A DNA stretch of 64,000 nucleotides, taken from positions 46,607,053-46,671,052 of the forward strand of contig CM060732.1 of the NCBI GenBank assembly GCA_030704615.1, given 5' to 3'. Within the stretch, counting starts at the first letter, position 1. Each line of letters opens with the position of its first letter. This document shows positions 12,540-22,700 of the stretch, piece by piece. Source of the DNA: Takakia lepidozioides (Eukaryota > Streptophyta > Takakiopsida > Takakiales > Takakiaceae). The position numbers were made by a program, and so were the translations under genes. A model generated the notes under the pieces. It saw only the letters and a list, made by a program, of their open reading frames with translations, ran no database searches and had not been told where the DNA came from.

Positions 12540-13400
12540 GGGTTATAATTACAAGTTGACTCCGAAGCGACTAACATACTCAGGAGGTTTGAACAGTGTT
12601 GAGTGGGTATTGAATTTAGAATTTTTACTTACCCTCAACCTGAATTTAGAGAAAACATTTACCTGCTGGGTCAGGGTATTACAATTTTTCAAATGGGAAG
12701 GTAAGGGTAGGTTTCGGGTAATGTACATTTGTAGAACACACCGGGTCAGGGTATAACCGGGTACTACCAAATATAACCTGAGGGTAAGGTTATTTAACGG
12801 GTCGGGGTAATTTGGTATTCCCGTAGGATAAATATGGGTTTAGGTAAGATAAGGGTAAGGTAAATGGAAATTATGTAAGGATTTCAGATAAATTGGCAAA
12901 CATAACCATTATAAGCCAATCAGATTTTAACCATTAGAAATTAAAAGTAAATATATATAAATTATGACTTGAGCATAACAATCAATGCTTAATAACTGAT
13001 TTTCGATCCCAAGAATGTAAAAACAAAATATAGGCACATGTGCAAGGCAACCTAGAGAACGCACTAGTACCTCCATGATCCATAGTCCTATTTCTTGCTT
13101 TGAGATTTGTGATGTCCTTGAAGCACATTCTAATGAGCAAGGGACTGAATGGCTACATGATCATAATGATCAGCAAGCCAGTTGAAAAAGTCGAGGCTGA
13201 GCCAAAAGCCCAGCCCCTTATGAGGCCTAGTTTTTGGGCAACTCACCCCTAAGGGTAGGGTAAATGCTGGTATTTTACCCTTCATCCGGATCCGGGGGAA
13301 CATAAAAGATACCCTTGATAAGGGTCTGGTAAAGCATAAACCAAATCTCATGTTCGGGTATATATGGTTAACCTCATCCGGATATACCCCACGGGTAAAT
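12540..13400. repeat. GGGTA/TACCC-rich non-coding block
   Basis: The block is unusually dense in GGGTAA, GGGTAAGG, GGGTCAGG and CGGGTA on the + strand in its left half, with reverse-complement forms (TTACCC, TACCCT, TACCCC) towards the right half. The overall look is of a degenerate element with inverted ends of related composition. It is not a telomeric array, since the motif is neither regular nor contiguous. No coding capacity is seen. Confidence 0.4.
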
Positions 13401-13632
13401 CGTATATCTGCTCAACACTGGTTTGAACTTAACCCTTAACTGCCTATAGATAGCTTTTTGTCAAACCAAAATTCACTTATCTCTACCTAGAAAATTGAGC
13501 CTATCCAGAAAAGTGAACCTACCTATCACATACATCCACAAACCTAATCTTGGAGAATTTCACCATAGATTTGTCAAGATGATAAGGTTTTAATGTGTGG
13601 GAAGTTTTTTTACAAGTTTGTGAAATTAACAA

Positions 13633-13775
13633 CCAGCATGTAGCCCAGTGGTAATGGGCACATACCACCTTGGATGTGGTTGTGGGTTCAAACCACCGTC
13701 TGGTGTGTCATGAAGGTGTCCACCTTCCTGTTATAAGAGGTAAAACAAAAAATAATAATAAAAATAAAAAAAATT
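13633..13775 (+). mobile_element. tRNA-derived SINE
   Basis: A pol III A-box-like TAGCCCAGTGG lies at 13640-13650, followed about 44 bases later by a B-box-like GGTTCAAACCA at 13685-13695. The spacing is that of a tRNA. The copy ends in an A-rich tail at about 13742-13773. The sequence does not fold as an intact tRNA with a clear anticodon arm, so I call it a tRNA-derived SINE and not a tRNA gene. Its head boundary is approximate. Confidence 0.65.
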
Positions 13776-14239
13776 GGTTTGACTATAGAAATGGACTTAT
13801 GGTGATTTTTGCTGCCTATAAAAGTGGCATATCCACATTTCTAAACTTGTTACATGGATCCCCAGAAATTTTGAAGGCCAAATATCCAAATTTTCTAAAT
13901 TCCCCTATGTACATGAAGTGGGGGGGTTTAAAAGCCATCAATATGCTTGAACTTCAAAAATGGACATACACACTATTTAGGTCCAAAGAAAAAGTATAAT
14001 TTGGAAATAACAGTGGTGACAATGTTATGTGCACTCCACATAACATTCATGCCCAATTTCTGTGATTTCCAAAATATATTGGTTGAATAAGGAAAAAGTC
14101 TAGCCTGAGTCAGTCCCGCAAGTTTTGTGCCCATCAGGGTGCGAAGGTAACCGGCAGAATAGTCCGGCAATTTCCTCCGGACCGCGTCAACTAATTTCTC
14201 TTGCACTTGTGTATGCCCTTTGTGAGGTCTTCAAACGAC

Positions 14240-14491
14240 ACCCGTGTCTTTATGGATTTCTCTTTTGGGACCCATCTTCCTCGAGTTGAACCTCACCGAG
14301 TCTAGCTAGTGTGGATTCCCCAAGGCGTTGGGTGCACTTAGCCACACCGTGATCTGCCGTGAAGATAACCACTCCAGGTGCCTAAATATGCGTTGACCCC
14401 TGGATTGACACTTGGGCCAATCCCAAGTATTAATATGTAAAAGCTAGCTATTTCCTAGCCAGTTTCACACTAGTGGTAAATTAACTTGACA
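14240..14491 (-). repeat. LTR-like fragment related to 40783-40960
   Basis: On the minus strand the sequence starts TGTCAAGTTAATTTACCAC, then reads TAGTGTGAA...GGCTAGGAAATAGCTAGC, CAAGTGTCAATCCAGGGG and TTATCTTCACGGCAGATC. The same succession occurs on the + strand from 40783 (TGTTCAGTTATTTACCAC and onward). The TG start and length suggest part of an LTR. It sits beside element 1 but does not match the LTR of element 1 at 21419, so it belongs to another family. A further patch of similarity (GAGTGATGTTTT) lies near 14785-14800, in a different order from the right-hand copy. Confidence 0.5.
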
Positions 14492-14841
14492 TAAGATATA
14501 GAGATGTGGCAAGCAGCAAGGTAGCAGTTGGGAGTTGGGAAATCCAAACGTCTTAATTCATAGATTGATTGTTGAAGTGAAGTCCATCTACATACAGTTT
14601 TGCACACAGACCTTTGGGACGTATTCTAAAACAATAATCTATTTCCACAGTCATCTATCGTGCACATACATATTGCTACACAACTACATCGTTATCCACA
14701 TAACACATATGCACACACACACTAGTCGGCCACAATGATAAATAAAAAGAACACAAGCCCTCACGAGCTCAGAAGCTTTACACATAAAAACATCACTCAT
14801 ATCAAGTCAGCTCCTTGTGCGTTCGATTTCCACGGCAAGTC

Positions 14842-15332
14842 TCACCTACTTCGGCATGTACCACATACAGAACGTCCATTATACTCCTGAATTCGTGTTG
14901 CCACCTGTCTTAGTACATGTCGATTCACCGTGTCGTGATGAATGTAGTATGCACTGGCGGTTTCACGCTCCTCATCTTCAGTTTGATCTTCCTCGTTGGC
15001 GTATAAGTCATATATAAGGGCTTTGTCATGTATTCCTTGGTAGCCTTTTAACTTGTTAATATTAATTCGTCCCACGAATTCTTGTTCCAAGGTCTGCAAA
15101 TCAACAGTTCCATTGTCATGTACCTTTTTTATTTATAATGGTCCCATCCATGGACCATGGGACCTTTTTCCGCCCAGTTTGATCTTCTTGATTTTTGGTA
15201 TCCATAAAACAATGTCCCCGTCTTGGAAAGATTTTTCTTTCCCTTCAGATATTCTTTTTCTTCATTGTTCTTGAATTCGTGCCATGTTATCTGCAGCGTC
15301 TGCCCGAACTTCTTCCAGATGGAATAACTCAT
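14842..15332 (-). pseudogene. Integrase C-terminal region of element 1
   Basis: Two overlapping open frames cover the region after the integrase core. One contains the basic stretch with YGYQKSRRSNWAEKGPMVHG. The other contains GRININKLKGYQGIHDKALI, which matches GRVNANKLKGYSGIHDKPLQ in element 2. This is the GPY/F-like C-terminal module that binds DNA in gypsy integrases. The two frames show that a shift has occurred between them, so this part is a pseudogene. Nothing recognisable as retroelement coding follows it on the left. Confidence 0.7.
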
Positions 15333-16201
15333 ATTCCCTGACTCGTAGAGATTCTTCTAAACCCCATCGTTCATGAGTTCCGGTTCGTAGTGTGGGTATC
15401 ATACACTCAATGGGTAATAGTGCCTCTGCTCCATACACCAGTTGAAATGGTGTATGTTTCATTGTCACCTTGTATGATGTCTTGAATGCCCATAGTGTTG
15501 TGTTCAATTTGGTGTCCCAATCTGTACGATTGGCATTTACTATCTTGGTTAAGATAGTGCATAATATCTTGTTGGTAGATTCGGCCTGGCCATTTCCTTG
15601 GGGATAGTAAGCAGTACTCTTGTGATGTACGATCATGAACTCCTCCGTCAAGCAATTTATGGCATCATTTATAAAATGTGATCCTTTGATCACTGACGAA
15701 TTCCAGTGGACAACCAAATCGTGTGATGATGTTTTCATATAAGAATTTGGTTGTCGATTTGGTAGTGTTGTCTCTTAGTGCCTTAGCCTCTACCCATTTG
15801 GTAGTGCAGTCAGTGGCTGTGAGGATGTATTGATTTTGCGTGTACCTTGTTGGAGGTTTAATGGGTCCCACAACGTCTAGCCCCCATCGCTGAAATGGTT
15901 CTGTTGGTAGTATTGGGTGCATAGTACCCTTCCCAATTCGTTCTACTGGTCCCATCCTCTGGCAAACATCACATTGTTGACAGTGTTCATAAGTGTCTCC
16001 AAATACAGTAGGCCACCAGTAACCTGCTAATAATATCTTCTTTGCTGTCAGGTCCGAACTGAAGTGTCCTCCTGCAATTCCTTCGTGTAGCTCTTGCATC
16101 ACTGTTTTGGCTTGCTCTTTATTTACACATCTTCTCATTATGGAGTCAATTCCTCTTTTGTACAGAATCCCCTTGATTACTATGTATGGCTTGTTTTTCA
16201 T
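15262..16201 (-). pseudogene. Integrase of element 1, split into two frames
   Basis: The right-hand part (15665-16201) holds the HHCC zinc-binding module ([10 protein letters not shown] then CQQCDVC), the first catalytic Asp in WGLDVVGPI and the second in LEFVSDQ. The left-hand part (15262-15738) resumes with GSHFINDA and contains the catalytic Glu in GNGQAESTNK. The two frames overlap by about 70 bases, so a single indel near 15670-15740 broke the enzyme. The DDE residues themselves are preserved. The enzyme would insert element cDNA into the genome; this copy cannot make it whole. Confidence 0.85.
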
Positions 16202-16300
16202 TGAAAGCTTTCTCCTGTCATCTTTGGTGTAGTCTTCAGGAAATTTCCCTGTTTTCAGATAGTATTTGATTGGCCATTGCCAATCATCTTGATCTTGATT

Positions 16301-16951
16301 CTAAATGTCTTCTGATTCTTCCTTGGTAACTGTATACGCTCCAATACTGATATTGGCCAATTCTGGATTGTTTGTTTCTTTGTTTTCATTGCCATCTTCT
16401 TCTTCTGGATCTGGCTCTTCCTCAATAATAGGTCCTTCATCAAGTGGTTCATCTTCATCTGATGAGTCCTCTTCTTCGTCAGTGTCATCCATGAGTTTAA
16501 GAGTATCTGGAAGGTCATAGTCTCCTTGAAACAATCCCAGATCATCTAGAGGATCTGTCTCTTCATCTAATACTTCTGTTTGAACAGCAAACAGAAATGT
16601 GTCGGGAAGTTGATCCTCTACCCCCGTGGCTGGTTCTCCTGTAGTAATCCTTGACAGATGATCTGCTGTAACATGTAATCTCCCTGGTTTATGAACAACT
16701 TCAAAATCGTACTCATGGAGAAGTAATAACCATCGAGCAACCCTGCCACTAGCTAGTGGTCGATTTGCTAAATGAACTAGAGCCTGGTGATCAACAATAA
16801 ACTTAAGGCGATTGCCAAGTAAATAATGCCGAAACTTTTGAACAGCATAAATCATTGCCAATGCTTCCCTTTCTGTGGTGCTATAGTTCTTCTCGGCTGC
16901 TGTCAACAATCTGGTTGCATAATAGATTGGCGAATCTATTGTGCCTGTCAC
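16301..16951 (-). pseudogene. RNase H domain and acidic tail of element 1 pol
   Basis: The frame begins just after an in-frame TAG that interrupts GAVLA*NVTG, where element 2 has Gln, so the stop is one C-to-T change from sense. It contains STTEREALAMIYAV with the RNase H Glu and FIVDHQALVHL with the Asp. After HLSRITTGE comes a long acidic linker of Glu and Asp runs, longer than the equivalent part of element 2. The domain degrades the RNA strand of the RNA-DNA hybrid during reverse transcription. Confidence 0.85.
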
Positions 16952-16954
16952 ATT

Positions 16955-17317
16955 CTAAGCTAGAACTGCTCCCAAAGCAATGCCTGATGCATCACTGTGT
17001 ACATGAAATCGTAAATCCCATCTTGGATTTATCAGAATTGGTATTGCTGTGAGTGCCATTTTTAGTGAATCAAATGATTCTTGGCAAGCTGGAGACCATC
17101 GGTATTCGGCATCTTGCTTCAGCACTCTATAGACTGGTGCCGCTCTGTGAGCATATTTGTCCATGTACCTTCTGTAATAGCTCGTCTGTCCCATAAATCT
17201 CTTGAGTTTCTTGGGATTTTTTGGTGGTGGTATTTTCTGGATAACCTCCACTTTCTTTGGATCCACCAGAATTCCCTGTTGGCACACAATGTGTCCCAAC
17301 AATAATCCTAAATTCAC
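16955..17317 (-). pseudogene. RT thumb/connection and start of RNase H, element 1
   Basis: The frame contains GLLLGHIVCQQGILVDPKKV and LKRFMGQTSYYRRYMDKYAH, the connection region that follows the RT palm in gypsy elements. It ends in HVHSDASGIALGAVLA, which carries the first RNase H Asp. A TAG at its left end separates it from the rest of RNase H, and another stop near 17387 separates it from the RT palm. Confidence 0.85.
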
Positions 17318-17386
17318 ACAAAATGTACATTTTTCCGGGTTGAGACTTACTCCATTGTTTCTGCAGGCTTGTAGGCAAAGTTTTAA

Positions 17387-18292
17387 CTATGCCAAGCGTT
17401 TGGATTTCTGTCCGAAGACATTGAAATCATCCAAAAATACCTGCATAAAATCGTTGAGATAATTCTTGAATATCTCAGATACTGCTCGCTGAAACGTGGC
17501 TGGTGCATTGCAAAGTCCAAATGGCATGACTTTGTAAGCATAGGCTCCACATTCAGTGATTAATGCGGTCTTTTCTCGGTCTTCTTCTGCCATCTGCACC
17601 TGGTTGTACCCACTAAACCCGTCCATGAATGAGTACATCTCATGTTCGGCCACTGTATCCAACACTATTTCGGTGAAAGATAGTGGAAAGGGGTCTTTCT
17701 TGGTTCCTGCGTTTAACTTGCGGTAGTCCACACATACTCGTAATTTTCCATTTTTCTTGGGTACTATCACAATGGGCGATAACCATTGTGGTGTCTCTAC
17801 TGGGTATATAAATCTTGCATCCAGTAATTTCTTGATTTCTTCCCAAACTTTAGCTGCATAGTTGGGGTTCATTCTGTAACGGTTCTGACGAATTGGTTTT
17901 GTGTCAACTTCCAATTCAATGCGGTGTTGACAGATGTTGGAAGGTATACCCTTCAAATCTTTGTAGTTCCAGGCAAATACATCCTTGTATTCAGTGAATA
18001 ATGTAGTGGCTTCTTGTAGAAATGATTCTTCAAGACCTGCACTTACTCGTATTATCTGTGGTTCTTCCATGGTTCCCAGATTCACTTGAATCAATTGAGT
18101 TTCTTCCGTTACTGTCCATCCTGCAATTTCTTGTCCGATGGTTGCGATCGTGGCAGATATCTCACTGATTTTAATGTCTTCTTCCCGTTCTTGATAAAAA
18201 TGGGCAGGGTGTTGAGGTGTGTCCATAGCTTCTTCCTCCGGATCTTCCGTTCTTGAAGTATTCGGTTCTCCTTGGGTTTCACCATGTGACAC
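17387..18292 (-). pseudogene. Reverse transcriptase of element 1
   Basis: The frame opens with a linker ending in AHFYQEREEDIKI, then a pre-RT segment with ITGW-like IAGWTV. The RT fingers and palm follow: LSPIVIVPKKNGKLRVCVDY, then FMDGFSGYNQVQ with the motif A Asp, then MPFGLCNAPATFQR, then the catalytic motif written VFLDDF where most Ty3/gypsy enzymes have YxDD. The frame ends at a TAG shortly after. Element 2 has the same FLDD form, so it is a family trait and not damage. A frame change near 18280 separates this from the protease frame. Confidence 0.88.
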
Positions 18293-19023
18293 CCTACTGT
18301 TGTGGTATGCTTGACCACTAATTGCCTAATAGGTTCCAACTGTGGATGTGCTGCATATACTGTGGCTACTGTAGCTTCATCCAACAGTCCACTGGACCAA
18401 TCATACTCTTCCACTATGCAAGGTCGTTTCTCTCGTGGAATGGTACCTCGTTGCTTTGTAGTGATGGTGACTTGTTCTGATCCCTTTCTGATCGTGAGAG
18501 TTTGACTTCCCCAATCGTGGTGTGATTGGGCTTGTGTTAACCATGGTCGGCCAAGTAGTAGTGAATATCCTTTGGCCACATCCTCCATTCTGAGAATGGT
18601 TACTGATACTTCGTATACCAGTCCTGCTACTTCCATTGCAAGTCGTCTGATGATACCCAATGGTTGCACTTCTCATTGATCAACCATTCGTACCGTGAAT
18701 GGAGCAGGTTCCATGTGCCCCAACCCTAGTGACTTCTTCATCTTCTCTGTCATGATATTCACTCCGGATCCTCCATCGATGAGTACATCCGTTACCATCT
18801 TCCGTCCAATACGTACTTGTATTACGGGTATTGCTTCGTCGTAGTTTGGAGTTTGTCGTATAGTTGTGGGTTTAATCGTGTAAACCTCTGGTGTTGGTTT
18901 TTGTTTTGGTGAGGGGGTCGATGCCTCGATTGCCCGAAATAAAGTTTTCTTGCAGTGTGGAGCAATTTTTAATAATTGTCCAATGGTAATTTGGGTCTTG
19001 GTCTGGTAGATTACTTCAGCCAA
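18109..19023 (-). pseudogene. Aspartic protease of element 1
   Basis: The catalytic loop DVLIDGGSGVNIM lies in the right-hand open frame (18673-19023). After an in-frame TGA, the rest of the fold follows in 18109-18669, including YSLLLGRPWLTQAQ, the conserved C-terminal block. The TGA stands where element 2 has Arg in ADQRSVQPLG, so CGA to TGA is the likely change. The protease would process the gag-pol polyprotein. Further stops separate it from gag. Confidence 0.85.
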
Positions 19024-19341
19024 TTATGTTTCCGTGGTTGCATTCGTGGTCTTCATCATTGGTCTGATTTGATTATCTGGAGTTGGCTCTCCAGAAGGTA
19101 TATGGGTTCCCTCTTGCATTTGAGCTATGCCTTTACTTACCTCCCGATGTAAGCTTTTTTCTTCCTGCCATGTTGCACTTTCTGGTTATTGTTTCCGTTC
19201 TTCTTCAATCTCCTTATCTGGAGGTTTCTGTTTCTTGGCCTGAGTTCGGGTTACAACAAGGGTATCCACTATAGGGGTTACCACACTCACGGCTACACTC
19301 GGTCCCGCTTCCATATTTCCCACTTCTCCCTCATGCTTGAT

Positions 19342-20949
19342 TCACAACTGGCATTCATGTTTCCAGTGTCCCTTTTTCTTGCAATAGTGACATCTCGTGA
19401 TTTCTATGTTTCTGGGTTGATGTTCTCTATCCCGTGGTGGATAGTCATCTCGTGGCCTCTGATAACGATTACCCATATTGTATCGTCTTGGTCCATCCGA
19501 TCCTCCCCGTCGGATCTGGACTTGGTGTACCCCCACCTCTCGTGTGTACCCACTTTTCTTGGCCCGTTGATTGTAAATACAATGGTTGGTATTATGATTG
19601 TTCATATGACAAATATCACAGTATTTGTCTTTCATGTGGCATTCCGTTGCCAAGTGTTCTGCAGTCCCGCATTTGTGACACCATATTGCCTTCCGCGGCC
19701 TTTCGTCTTTAAAATTCTTGATAGCCTCTGCTATCTTCTGATCCAAAGTGGTTTTGTCAATCACTTCTTTCTTCTTTTGTTTGGGTTTTTCTTCATCATC
19801 ATAGTCTTCTTCTTCCAAGGGATCATTGGAATCTTTACTTCTGCTCTGATGAAATCCCAATTCCAATTTCTTTGCAGTTCCTAGTGCTTCAGCCAAAGTG
19901 TTGTTAGGCATGACTGTAACCATGGTTACATATTGAGGACGAAATCCGTTGATGAACCATGATTTTTGTAAGTCATCACCTGGTGCTTGAGGTAGTTTCT
20001 TTATCAGAGTCTTCATTCTCTCCAGGTAGTCGACTACCAATTTTTTCTTTTTTTGTCTCAGGTTTTGTAATCCTGTGAAGATTTCATATGTGGATTTGTT
20101 GGATCTATATCTTTCTTGAAACGCGGCTCTCATATCCGCCCAATTTGCAAAGTGATTGGCTAGAAAGGTTGCCAACCATGCAATGCCTTTCCTAGCCATT
20201 GAACAAGGAAATAATCGGATCTTTTCCTAGTATGTTGCTTCATTGTAAATGGTGCACATGTTCTCAAATTGATTAAGATGGATATCCGGATCGGATTTCC
20301 CATCATATAAAGGAAACGACGGTCTGGTTTTGCTTGCTACTAAAGCCATTAGTGAAGCTGGTGCAACTGGTTGTCCAAACTGTGATGGTCCCACTGCCGC
20401 TGGCTGTGGTGTTGTTGGTGTTTGTCTTCCAAACAATGATTCAAAGCTAGGAGGTCCTTGTCCCAATGATAGCCGTCTTCCAGCTGTTGTCCCTACTAAG
20501 CTTAATGAATCTTTAAAAGCTTTGAGTGCAATCCTGGTTATCCTTTCTGGAGAAGTAGTTTCACTTCTTTCACCTTCTTCACTCAGAATATTCTCAAATC
20601 TTTCTTCCAATATTTCAGCAAAGCCTCGATTTGGACTTGTTATTGTAGAAGGTCCTTCAGATCTTTCTTGTGGTAACCATTCATCAAGTGTATTACTGGC
20701 GACTCCTTCTGGAGTAGTGTTCTCACTTTCCAACAATCCGATTTCCTGATCTTCTGGTTTATCACTGTCAATTTGTCTTGATGTCTCACCTTGAATAATA
20801 TTCAAGTTTTGTAATTCCGGGAACTCTTTTCTCAACCGAGCTTCCCTTTCTGCAGCATATTTCTCTATTCTTTCAGCTCTATCTTGTTTAGCTTTGTCTT
20901 TAATTTCCTCATTCATTCCCACATCATATATAGAATTCCTTTTCAACAC
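19342..20949 (-). pseudogene. Gag of element 1 with three zinc knuckles
   Basis: Two open pieces in one frame are separated by a TAG at 20227. The upstream piece (20227-20949) is charged and Pro-rich and ends with FPLYDGKSDPDIHLNQFE, the start of the retrotransposon gag domain. The downstream piece (19342-20199) continues the gag helices and has an acidic-basic linker, then three CCHC knuckles of the CX2CX4HX4C form, at residues 174-187, 194-207 and 270-283 of that piece. Three knuckles are more than the one or two usual for gypsy Gag, and element 2 also has three. Gag forms the virus-like particle and packages RNA. Confidence 0.87.
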
Positions 20950-21019
20950 CCTTTAATCAGTCTTGGTATGTCAGTAAAGAAAAATTATAGTGGTCTTTAC
21001 CATTTCTCCAAGATTTATC

Positions 21020-21304
21020 CTATCTTGCCAGAATTATGATCATATGACAATATTCATAATTTGAACATCCTTCCCTGAAAATATAACTAGTGTAGCAAAC
21101 TTTTCTGATTGGGATTAGAGTAATCAATAAAGCTAGACGGGACAACCATTCTTCACTTCTGATTCTACATTCCCAAGGTGCTCGTGTAATGCTGATCACT
21201 CCTCCCTTTAATCCCCATTTGTCATCTTCTTTCGCATTGAAGAAAGATCTTTCTGTTGTATTGCTATTGGTAAGCCATGAAATTTTTTCAGGAATGCTTT
21301 CCAT
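21020..21304 (-). pseudogene. Leader ORF upstream of gag, element 1
   Basis: A 94-codon frame lies between the primer binding site and gag. Its stretch WGLKGGVISITRAPWECR and the following LALLITLIPIRK resemble WGLEKGVIKIYQVACRGR and VIALLSIKRVEFEGW in the leader ORF of element 2. The two copies are diverged, so the shared frame suggests it was once maintained as protein. I recognise no domain. The piece is shorter than the element 2 version and probably damaged. Confidence 0.5.
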
Positions 21305-21397
21305 TCCTCTGCTTCCATTGACTCGTTCTTTTGTGATTTCAAGAAATTACTGAGTAACCATCCTTCCTTGAGTTCACTTCAACTCAACATACCGTTA

Positions 21398-21416
21398 GTC
21401 CCCAGTATGGTCGCCA
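21398..21416 (-). other. Primer binding site of element 1
   Basis: On the minus strand it reads TGGCGACCATACTGGGGAC, starting two bases inside the LTR edge. Element 2 has the identical sequence in the same position (57248-57266). I do not know which tRNA it matches. Confidence 0.7.
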
Positions 21417-21418
21417 AA

Positions 21419-22700
21419 TGTTAACCGCTGGATTATGACTTAGACAAAACAGGCTATCAACATTACTGCCCATTTTCTAAGACATGCAACAGAGGTTGTC
21501 CGACGATATGCTTTCAGAAACGATAACGAAGTAATCGTTTTAAGGATAGCTAAACCATGAACGTCGTATGAAGCCATATCCCTGCAGGCTGCTTAATCCA
21601 ATTGATTAAGCCCAATCTACAGTCTCTTTAGCATAAAAGATCTTAGTCGAAATGACTGAAGCCTCTTTGTTCATACAAGCAGATGGTAGTCAAGACAAAA
21701 CAAGAATTATTCTGAGATGATACACATTCTCACAATCTCACGTTCTCTCATAATGCACATTATCTCCATCTCACATTCACTTTACACAGAGATACTTCGA
21801 ATAGTATGGCTTTTCTTCAGAGTTCGTCACATCATCACAGAAGTACACACTGAATACACACTGATCACTGATACTCATACTCATATTGCTCCCTCTCCTA
21901 AGTTGCGTGCAGCTTTTTTATACTATGTTCGAAAGAGCCGTTACAGCCTGCGATCGTTAATGACCGTTTGCCTAACTGTCTACGCAACCTAAAGGGTTTG
22001 CTAAAAAAATGACTCGTTGTAGTGGTCGTGAGCCATAGTGGTAAACGGTCCACTACTCCCTCTATTGGTTAAAGCCGATGCTAACGTGGCCGTATGATAT
22101 CGTGGTTCACAGCCCACAGTCACTACACTATCCACTATTGCTTCCGTGGTAATGTACCCTTGTTCCGCCATTTGCTAAGTACCGCGTACTTAGCTTTTTT
22201 TGCCCGTGACCAGGAAGTGTACACCAATCACCACCCGGTATGTCCCGTTGTGACCCTCGCTCTCTGGCCCTCGTAGCATAGCCATTATCAAGCATCGTTC
22301 TCGGCGTTTATGCATGTATTCACTACATACGTGTCCCCCTCCCAGCGGCACACTCGTCCATTCTGCAGTGGCTGCCGTCTGTCATTATGGAGGTATGGCC
22401 ATCGCATAGATTCGATACGGATGGATGACTTATTTTTGGATTCTCCCGGTTCAACATCTTCCATTCGTTTGTCGCCGATTTCTCTTAAACCCTACACTCA
22501 ATGCATTGTCGGGTTCCACGTGGCTGAACACATTGGGATGGCATGGGATGTCGGTCTCCACTGTCATTTCACATGGGTCAGTAAAGGCACATAATTGCTT
22601 ACCAACTGTTTTATGAACTGTTTTGACAACTGTTTCTAAAAGACTCTTTAACGGTCTGTCAGCTTTTTAAATAGGTTTTGGCTGACCCTTCCAGAATGGT
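21419..22700 (-). repeat. 5' LTR of element 1, outer end not determined
   Basis: The LTR edge next to the PBS is clear: the + strand sequence TGTTAACCGC begins two bases beyond the PBS, so the LTR ends in CA on the minus strand. Without a second LTR copy the outer limit cannot be fixed, and 22700 is only a placeholder. The stretch is AT-rich with no open frame of note. Confidence 0.4.

Larger units (their letters stand above)
14842..21418 (-). mobile_element. Element 1: decayed Ty3/gypsy retrotransposon, internal region
   Basis: Reading leftwards on the minus strand: primer binding site, leader ORF, gag, protease, RT, RNase H and integrase, the usual Ty3/gypsy order. The frame is broken by many stops and shifts. 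Its proteins are close relatives of those of element 2, and the primer-binding sequence is the same. An LTR abuts the PBS at 21419, but I find no second LTR to the left of integrase; sequence starting TGTTAACCGC is not seen there. The copy therefore appears truncated at its 3' end. It also lacks the large extra ORF found downstream of integrase in element 2. Confidence 0.85.

Noticed and set aside
12540-13400. Interstitial telomeric repeat
   Set aside because: The GGGTA words are irregularly spaced and never form a tandem TTTAGGG-type array.
13640-13710. A functional tRNA gene
   Set aside because: A and B boxes are present but no complete cloverleaf with an anticodon is visible, and an A-rich tail follows; a SINE fits better.
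19189-19884. A 231-codon + strand open frame with hydrophobic stretches
   Set aside because: It is the antisense of the element 1 gag, which has zinc knuckles on the minus strand.
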